NCBI RefSeq assembly: GCF_947172395.1 | Contig: NC_069097.1 | Coordinates: forward strand, 10,090,142-10,154,141 | Length of the DNA stretch: 64,000 nt | Direction of reading: 5' to 3' | Source of the DNA: Bicyclus anynana | Lineage: Eukaryota; Arthropoda; Insecta; Lepidoptera; Nymphalidae | Shown: positions 61,001 to 64,000 of the stretch, in pieces | How the letters are laid out: each line of letters starts with the position of its first letter | Position numbering within the stretch: the stretch's first letter is position 1 | Notes under the pieces: generated by a model | The model's database searches: none | What the model was told of the DNA's origin: nothing | What the model saw: the letters and a program-made list of their open reading frames with translations, nothing else | Made by a program: the position numbers and the translations under genes

Positions 61001-63692
61001 GCGACTAACAACATATATCTATTGGTGTTAAATATTTTCGATGTGGCTTCCACGCGAATGGATCAGGGGCCCATCAACTGATCAGAGTGGGTAGCCGGGC
61101 ATTCGTAATACGTCGTTACATCGCGAAACGAAAGCCTCCAAAGAATTGGTGAGATAGGCAATACTTACGGTCGAAGTGTCATAAGTTGACCTGGGTTGGT
61201 TGACCAAAGCTGACGGGCGATATGAATGTGTAATGTGTCTTGTGTAGGTCGAGAATTGTGTACTTCAATATTTTTACCCGTATGCAGGCCACAGCGATCC
61301 TCTGCCCGCCACTATCGCAACCGCAATTTTATCGTCCACTACAACGGCAAAAGTTACTTAGTTGTCCAAATTCACACGCGCTTATCTTCGTCGTGTAGTT
61401 ACCCACAATGTTGCCCGCTCAATTTTCAAAGTTCGCGGCGTCAACAACCCCCTCACAAACAACAGACAAATTTTTTTTTTTGGATTTGGGTGCGATGCAT
61501 CTCCGTAGTTGATACTCTAAGAGCGCTGTGCTCATATTTATTTGATACGCAGATTATGAAACAAACAGTAATAGTTATTAATTGAGTTCCGCCAAAACAA
61601 CTTGGTAATTCGATTATTATATCGAATCATACCGCATCATTGACTATCCAACATTGACCTCTTATAGTAAAAGGACACACAATCATGTAGAAAATTTCAC
61701 TTAAAAACTTGCCAATTTGGCTTTGACAGTTTTAGAATTATTGGAAAAGAAAATATACCTAATTAAAATATAGTCCAATATAAAAAAAAATCTCAAATTC
61801 AGAGCAAATTCAACACTAAGGATTGAGTTTAAGGTTGAATTTACAAATGCGATTACTTGAATTGAGTGCCAAGAAGTTGTGTTTGGCACTCATTGAGTGG
61901 GGACGTTTTTTGATCGCTGATTGTACATCCACTTTTTAATAGGAGATTGATGCTATAATCAAAATATGCTTGAATCGTTTAGGAGCTTTAATTTTGTTAT
62001 ATGCAGTGTTTGCTTTCAGATTTGTCGCTTAGAAGCGAAAGTGAACATGTGGAGAGAAGCCATGCGAGACGCGAAGGAGCCGGAGCGAGTCGCCTACTGC
62101 CAGGGCCGTATCAGTGATATCAAAAACAGGCTTAATCTAGTACGTAAATCTATTGAAATATTAAGAAATAGTAGTCTGAGACGAATTTGCGTTACGTCAC
62201 GCGTCTCCTTGACAACCGATAAACAAACTTTTTTCATAATTCGTATTTTTTTTTATTCTTTACAAGTTAGCCCTTGACTACAATCTCACCTGATAGTAAG
62301 TGATGATGCAGTCTAAGATGGAAGCGGGCTTACTTGTTAGCAGGAGGATGTAAATCCACACTCCTTTCGGTTTCTACACGACATCGTACCGGAACGTTAA
62401 ACGGCTTAGCGGCACGTCTTTGTCTGTAGGGTGGTAACTAGCCACGGCTGAAGCCTCCCACCAACCAGACCTGAACCAATTTAGAAAACCTCAATGGTCC
62501 AGCCGGGGATCGAACCCAGGACCTCCGTCATGAACGTCATGACCTGCGCCACGGAGGCCGTCAAAATTAAACATTAACAATTACGTAAATTAATATAATA
62601 ATCAATAATTACCAATGAAAAATACTTATCTTATTTCTTTGGGTTTTATGAACAGTTTTTAAAATATTTGTCTTTTTGTTTTTTTTAATAATATTGAAAT
62701 ACTACTGATACTGATGCGACGGTTCGTGTCGTAATGACTCGAGAATGTATTACTTTTTGAATTTCGTATTTGGAGCGGCTACGACACCGTCAAGTTCCAT
62801 ACGCTCCATCTGTGTATTATTGATTAATCTGTGGTCAAACTGTTGGTTATATCGAAGGACCGTAATATTATATATATGTTGCTGGTTCAGGGGTTGCGTC
62901 CTATACCTATAGTTGTGATGAAATCTGCAATTACCAAAAATTGACTCACCCAGTGACCGACAGAAAAACAGCTTCACTGACGGCGGGATCCCTTTATATG
63001 CACGGCAAAAAACATCAAAGTTTATGTTTTCACGGAAAACAGCGGTAAATGAGTTCTCGAATTCTAACACGCTGAGGCGGTTCCGAACCGGCTAGCATTC
63101 AGAATAAAAATTGATTTCGTCACTAGGTCGATGGTGGCGACGCGTGCGTCCATTAATATTGGCGGCATTGGCGAAACTAACAGAAATCAAAACAACTACA
63201 GATTAATAATTATCGAACACAAACTCAGACCAATTATAGAAGGACCTGTATCGCACTCATAGTCACGAACAAAATTGTCTGTCATTTTCTGAAGAAAACG
63301 AGCTTAGATTTGGTATATATCTTATACTAAACTAGAAGTTTTTACCCGTTTTTTACACAATTACACAAAAAGGTTACGGAGCTCCTTAACCGACGAACAC
63401 GATTACAACTATTTAACATCGATACTATAGAGACAGTTTTTATAATCGCATTAGATCGTTGATCATATACTTTGACAGAAAAGTAACGTCTAGCGAGGCA
63501 GGTCCTATACAATAATTGGTCTGAGAACACAAACTAAACAATTGGTTAACAACCAAGCAAAAAATGTCTCTTCCAGCTGCGAAGTAAGAGCAGTTCCAGC
63601 GAGCGTCTGGTGCAGGCGGAGCGGCGTTGCATCGAGCGCGCGGACGTCGTCGTCACCACGCTGGCCAGCTCGCACAACTTCAAGATGAAAGG
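48875..63692 (+). CDS. SETX: FHA-domain senataxin/Sen1-like helicase, 11 exons, 3' end outside window
   Basis: Joined exons: 48875-49069, 51552-52911, 53597-54794, 55279-55442, 56344-56478, 57790-58028, 59012-59120, 60119-60280, 60838-60986, 62020-62139, 63577-63692. Every intron is GT..AG and all phases agree, giving about 1315 codons. Seen: FHA domain (residues ~1-95), acidic/lysine-rich low-complexity linker (~95-840), a senataxin-like pre-helicase region (~850-1097) with a LRWNP...PPILSHKNEP stretch, then SF1 helicase with Q1106, Walker A GPPGTGKS (1129-1136), motif Ia ATSNAAVDEL (1165-1174) and DVVVTTLAS (1300-1308). Known of the family: Sen1/senataxin are nuclear 5'-3' RNA/DNA helicases that resolve R-loops and terminate transcription. 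Inferred: the FHA domain recruits the helicase to phosphoproteins. Motifs II-VI lie beyond the window. Alternatives are another UPF1-like helicase (IGHMBP2, ZNF), but the pre-helicase match favours senataxin. Start chosen at ATG 48875 (context acgATGg) just after a possible acceptor at 48866. Confidence 0.9.
49840..51030 (-). pseudogene. Scrambled LINE remnant (reverse transcriptase + RNase H) in intron 1
   Basis: On the minus strand, SQGYADDLVITEQRQR carries the RT catalytic YADD (50972-50983). It is followed by an RNase H start, CYTDSSKSG (50611-50637), then a frameshifted, stop-broken counterpart of the family's YSDSQAA box near 50450. Further on, VPGHAGIVGNEIADQLA (about 49955-50010) is the RNase H C-terminal motif. 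These are typical of Jockey/R1/I-group LINEs with an RNase H domain. Between them, 50020-50250 matches the 3' end of such a LINE (EVFGDLRGLLSFW), which belongs after RNase H, so at least two fragments are joined. Not functional. Confidence 0.8.
51552..52911 (+). CDS. SETX: Exon 2: end of FHA domain and acidic linker
   Basis: Acceptor cattacag|AGTTC and donor AAAAT|GTAAGT; starts phase 0, ends phase 1 (residues 66-518). The first codons read SSNGIYIG, completing the FHA domain with the conserved N68-G69 pair. The rest is charged and probably disordered. It has basic KKIK-type clusters that could be nuclear localisation signals, two hydrophobic-acidic serine stretches (VINIVSDSDNE and IEITSDSDSESE) and two tandem 51-residue units starting KTAVPH. 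Translating past the donor gives a tail that is repeat-derived, so the exon ends here. Confidence 0.9.
52915..53320 (-). repeat. Interspersed repeat G, copy 1 (intron 2)
   Basis: Reverse complement of the 3' two-thirds of copies at 55545-55915 and 58345-58885. Shared words include acatttattgtcaa, cataaagtaaattaat, cacaaagttaattttattcat and, near one end, cattacggcacatgtg. Class unknown, no ORF. One edge reaches to within a few bases of the exon 2 donor. Confidence 0.75.
53597..54794 (+). CDS. SETX: Exon 3: lysine/serine-rich tandem repeats and start of senataxin-like region
   Basis: Acceptor tttccag|ATAAA (phase 1), donor TCCG|GTAAGG (phase 2). Residues ~519-918. The 5' part is a KKESSSPKRK-type basic linker. 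Between about 53935 and 54360 lie five imperfect ~28-30-residue repeats built on KSTSKDKREKVTSDES and CEQKSP. Downstream is KKSVRFS, matching the RVxF docking consensus of protein phosphatase 1. The end of the exon begins the region that resembles human senataxin ahead of its helicase (LRWNP, then PPILSHKNEP). Confidence 0.9.
54850..54990 (-). mobile_element. tRNA-headed SINE family S3, minus strand (intron 3)
   Basis: Reverse complement reads ctcaatagctcaacggtaag, then a B-box-like ggttcgaacc and the tail tcgtacccactcctag...ctccaact. Matches copies at 14588 and 19181. Confidence 0.75.
55072..55259 (-). mobile_element. Helitron-like element ending at exon 4 acceptor region
   Basis: Reverse complement starts A|TCTATACTTATATTATAAAG and ends with a GC-rich run and CTAG|T. 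It includes the typical 'ggtccgatttgaaaaattc' and 'ccgtattcctacgggatcgg' blocks. 188 bp, no ORF. Only 19 bases separate its 5' end from exon 4. Confidence 0.7.
55279..55442 (+). CDS. SETX: Exon 4: pre-helicase domain
   Basis: Acceptor aattacag|AGTAATT completes an arginine codon (phase 2). Donor AACT|GTAAGT leaves phase 1. It encodes DYVRVIGDLLLMEIWECITQ and onward, corresponding to the senataxin segment before its beta-barrel/helicase core. The exon begins only 19 bases after the end of a Helitron-like insertion. Confidence 0.88.
55545..55915 (+). repeat. Interspersed repeat G, copy 2 (intron 4)
   Basis: Begins with a potential hairpin aattacagcc...ggctgtaatt enclosing gcgatattgcag, then cgacattttataacacatttgcgagg and the body shared with the other two copies. 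It lacks the cattacggcacatgtg end of copy 3. Confidence 0.75.
56170..56262 (-). repeat. CR1-like LINE 3' fragment (intron 4)
   Basis: Shares cctcttcacaatacgcgcc and ccttctataaccgac with 34495-34625. Reverse-complemented it encodes a decayed ARIVKRLLLL, the end of a LINE ORF (ARIVRRFLTLEP in the better copy). Confidence 0.55.
56344..56478 (+). CDS. SETX: Exon 5: pre-helicase domain
   Basis: Acceptor ttttcag|TATCA, donor CCAA|GTAAGT, phase 1 on both sides. It encodes SLPTSEMKHLPRIGDILTLD and a run ending in RFVYVHNLRHLPSPP, a beta-rich stretch like the accessory barrel that precedes the motor of UPF1/Sen1 helicases. A truncated minus-strand SINE starts about 12 bases after the donor. Confidence 0.87.
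56490..56672 (-). mobile_element. Truncated SINE family S1, minus strand (intron 5)
   Basis: Poly-T, then tctttacaag, caatctcacctgatggtaag and acccctttcg...tctacac as in full copies. The tRNA-like head is missing. Confidence 0.8.
56673..57129 (+). mobile_element. Two adjacent Helitron-like insertions with ggtaggg-rich interior (intron 5)
   Basis: First copy ends ccgggtccgCTAG at 56824 after a ggtagggtagg-type minisatellite. Second starts about 56866 with tataccataatattataaag and ends gggttcgCTAG at 57129. A 45-bp palindrome lies at the junction. A third 5' fragment follows to ~57318. Confidence 0.55.
57338..57775. repeat. Fold-back repeat family H, diverged copy (intron 5)
   Basis: Contains cttctgatcactttga on one side and caaagtgatcagaaggtagc on the other, with gctgtttctgaaa in the centre, as in copies at 12020 and 29999. 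The arms have diverged. Confidence 0.7.
57790..58028 (+). CDS. SETX: Exon 6: pre-helicase domain
   Basis: Acceptor tttccag|ACAAC (phase 1), donor CACAG|GTAATT (phase 0). It encodes ISLNATYTEKMKCLKPGELV and ends LNSQ. Content matches the senataxin region just upstream of the Q motif, where family members have an 'L..ARAVLNPNP'-like stretch (here LCRAILCPQPEQ). Confidence 0.87.
58345..58885 (+). repeat. Interspersed repeat G, copy 3 (intron 6), longest
   Basis: Same order as copy 2, plus the terminal segment cattacggcacatgtg...gatacattacgatattgaaatt. Includes gcacagataacgaagtgcgcacacc, which appears reverse-complemented in copy 1. Confidence 0.75.
59012..59120 (+). CDS. SETX: Exon 7: helicase Q motif and start of Walker A
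   Basis: Acceptor aaattgcag|TGGACG, donor CACAG|GTATGC. Encodes WTMDLNPSQKLAVKNSV, with Q1106 as the Q-motif glutamine, and ends within the P-loop (MVQGPPGTG). Starts phase 0 and ends phase 1, so the P-loop glycine codon is split across the intron, with K1135 and S1136 in the next exon. Confidence 0.93.
59175..59391 (-). mobile_element. Helitron-like element (intron 7)
   Basis: Reverse complement runs from A|TCACACTAATATTATAAAGG to CTAG|T and includes the catcccggaattt and ggaatggaa blocks. 217 bp. A rearranged 5' fragment of another copy follows at about 59480-59665. Confidence 0.72.
59700..59865 (+). repeat. 3' tail of an RNase H-type LINE (intron 7)
   Basis: Encodes FEAFGDLGGLLTFWIDLGWLE then a stop. 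The untranslated tail (cagtggccaagtgcggaaaa) ends A-rich. The same end occurs reverse-complemented inside 50020-50250. Confidence 0.65.
60119..60280 (+). CDS. SETX: Exon 8: Walker A lysine and motif Ia
   Basis: Acceptor tgttaaag|GCAAG. Encodes GKSSVICAIVMTYLF followed by KILICATSNAAVDELVIRLL. The latter is the near-invariant motif Ia of UPF1/Sen1 helicases (CAPSNAAVDEL in many members). Donor AAAAT|GTAAAT, phase 1. The upstream intron carries Helitron-like copies and a LINE 3' tail. Confidence 0.93.
60430..60645. repeat. Degenerate interspersed repeat (intron 8)
   Basis: Contains ccatacaaactttcaacccc and the aaagtaacagacagac end, shared in part with 3858-4275. Class uncertain. Confidence 0.45.
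60838..60986 (+). CDS. SETX: Exon 9: post-motif-Ia region (FRMVRVGRLEAMHEQ)
   Basis: Acceptor attctttag|CGGAG (phase 1), donor GAGGAG|GTATGC (phase 0). FRMVRVG corresponds to the LVRLG stretch that follows motif Ia in senataxin. An earlier GT at 60925 is a possible donor, but only the end at 60986 keeps the frame into exon 10. The exon is very GC-rich at third positions, unlike exons 2-3. A 16-base stretch of it is repeated across its own donor. Confidence 0.82.
62020..62139 (+). CDS. SETX: Exon 10: insertion between motifs Ia and Ib, predicted helical
   Basis: Acceptor tgctttcag|ATTTG, donor CTA|GTACGT, phase 0 on both sides (40 codons). It encodes a charged helical run, ICRLEAKVNMWREAMRDAKE and onward. 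Sen1/senataxin have a long coiled 'brace/prong' insertion here. The intron after it carries a minus-strand SINE. Confidence 0.82.
62245..62563 (-). mobile_element. SINE family S1, full length, minus strand (intron 10)
   Basis: Reverse complement starts gacggcctccgtggcgcag (A-box-like), has a ggttcgatccccggctgg B box and ends with tttgactacaatctcacc complement, then a pol III-type A/T run. About 319 bp. Confidence 0.85.
63577..63692 (+). CDS. SETX: Exon 11: motif with DVVVTTLASS, last visible exon
   Basis: Acceptor tcttccag|CTGCG (phase 0), donor AAAGG|GTAAAC (phase 2). Encodes a serine/arginine start, then CIERADVVVTTLASSHNFKM. This is the counterpart of the senataxin stretch ICCTLSTSG just before Walker B. 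The next exon should carry VIVDEAGQ and lies outside the window. Confidence 0.88.
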
Positions 63693-64000
63693 GTAAACAG
63701 TAAACACTAAATATGACTAATATTCCCATTCCCCTCCAACTAGTCGGATATGAGTCAAGTGTAGGCAAGTGGATCACGAGTTGCGAACAAGTCTCAACTC
63801 GCAAGTGCAGTGAGTGTTGTGTGGATTGTTATGATTTTGTGTCCACTTGCGCCCGTCGCCGCCGCCGCCTACAGAAGTTATGGAGCCTATAGGACTGTTG
63901 TGATTACACTAAGATTATGATTCATCATATCCAGTTGTAATGACATTCACACTGTAATTTACTGCCTCGGTGAACCGCGTTTTACATAATGATAAAAATC

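Noticed and set aside
60987..61044. Continuation of the exon 9 frame past GAGGAG
   Set aside because: It meets a stop, and the donor at 60987 keeps phase 0 into exon 10.

Overview
The window looks like nuclear DNA of a lepidopteran insect (moth or butterfly). It is AT-rich and has spliced genes with GT..AG introns. It is crowded with short interspersed elements typical of Lepidoptera: several tRNA-headed SINE families, Helitron-like elements ending in a hairpin plus CTAG, RTE-like LINE tails whose ORF ends in an AYVQQWMSIG-type motif followed by a GAT microsatellite, the 'caagtaggc...ggcaagaaactc' repeat and the 'aaccgacttcc' repeat. No bacterial features, true tRNA genes, rRNA genes or CRISPR arrays were seen. 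The assignment rests on pattern recognition alone, without a database search.

One protein-coding gene is clear. It runs on the + strand from about 48.87 kb past the right edge, with eleven coding exons visible (48875-63692). All ten intron phases agree and give about 1315 codons without a stop. The protein starts with an FHA phosphothreonine-binding domain and continues with a long charged, repeat-rich, probably disordered linker. It ends (in this window) with the N-terminal half of a senataxin/Sen1-type SF1B helicase: Q-motif region, Walker A GPPGTGKS, motif Ia ATSNAAVDEL and a DVVVTTLAS motif. The DEAG-type Walker B box and motifs III-VI must lie beyond base 64000. The likely role is that of senataxin (RNA/DNA helicase in transcription termination, R-loop resolution and the DNA damage response), with an FHA module that would tether it to phosphorylated partners. 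That role is inferred from family knowledge.

The left three quarters (1-48.1 kb) contain no gene I can defend. They hold an interspersed-repeat landscape with a few possible promoters or noncoding first exons. The best is at 7.89-8.76 kb, where three ~222-bp tandem repeats carrying CRE-like sites lead into a fourth CRE-like site, a TATA box and a splice donor. Weaker candidates lie at 16.1 kb and 44.0 kb. This part could be intergenic or the introns of a large gene.

The repeats give useful history. Several insertions can be delimited by target-site duplications: hAT-type elements at 44762-45144 (inside a SINE) and 48178-48639 (just upstream of the helicase start codon), and a TA-flanked element at 33481-33618 (inside a SINE). 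Two Helitron-like copies of identical length (241 bp) sit at 39578 and 42397. Striking palindromes include a fold-back with 124-bp arms at 30.0-30.3 kb and a loop-free 54-bp palindrome at 25.7 kb. The introns of the helicase gene are themselves full of these elements, some within a few to about 20 bases of splice sites.
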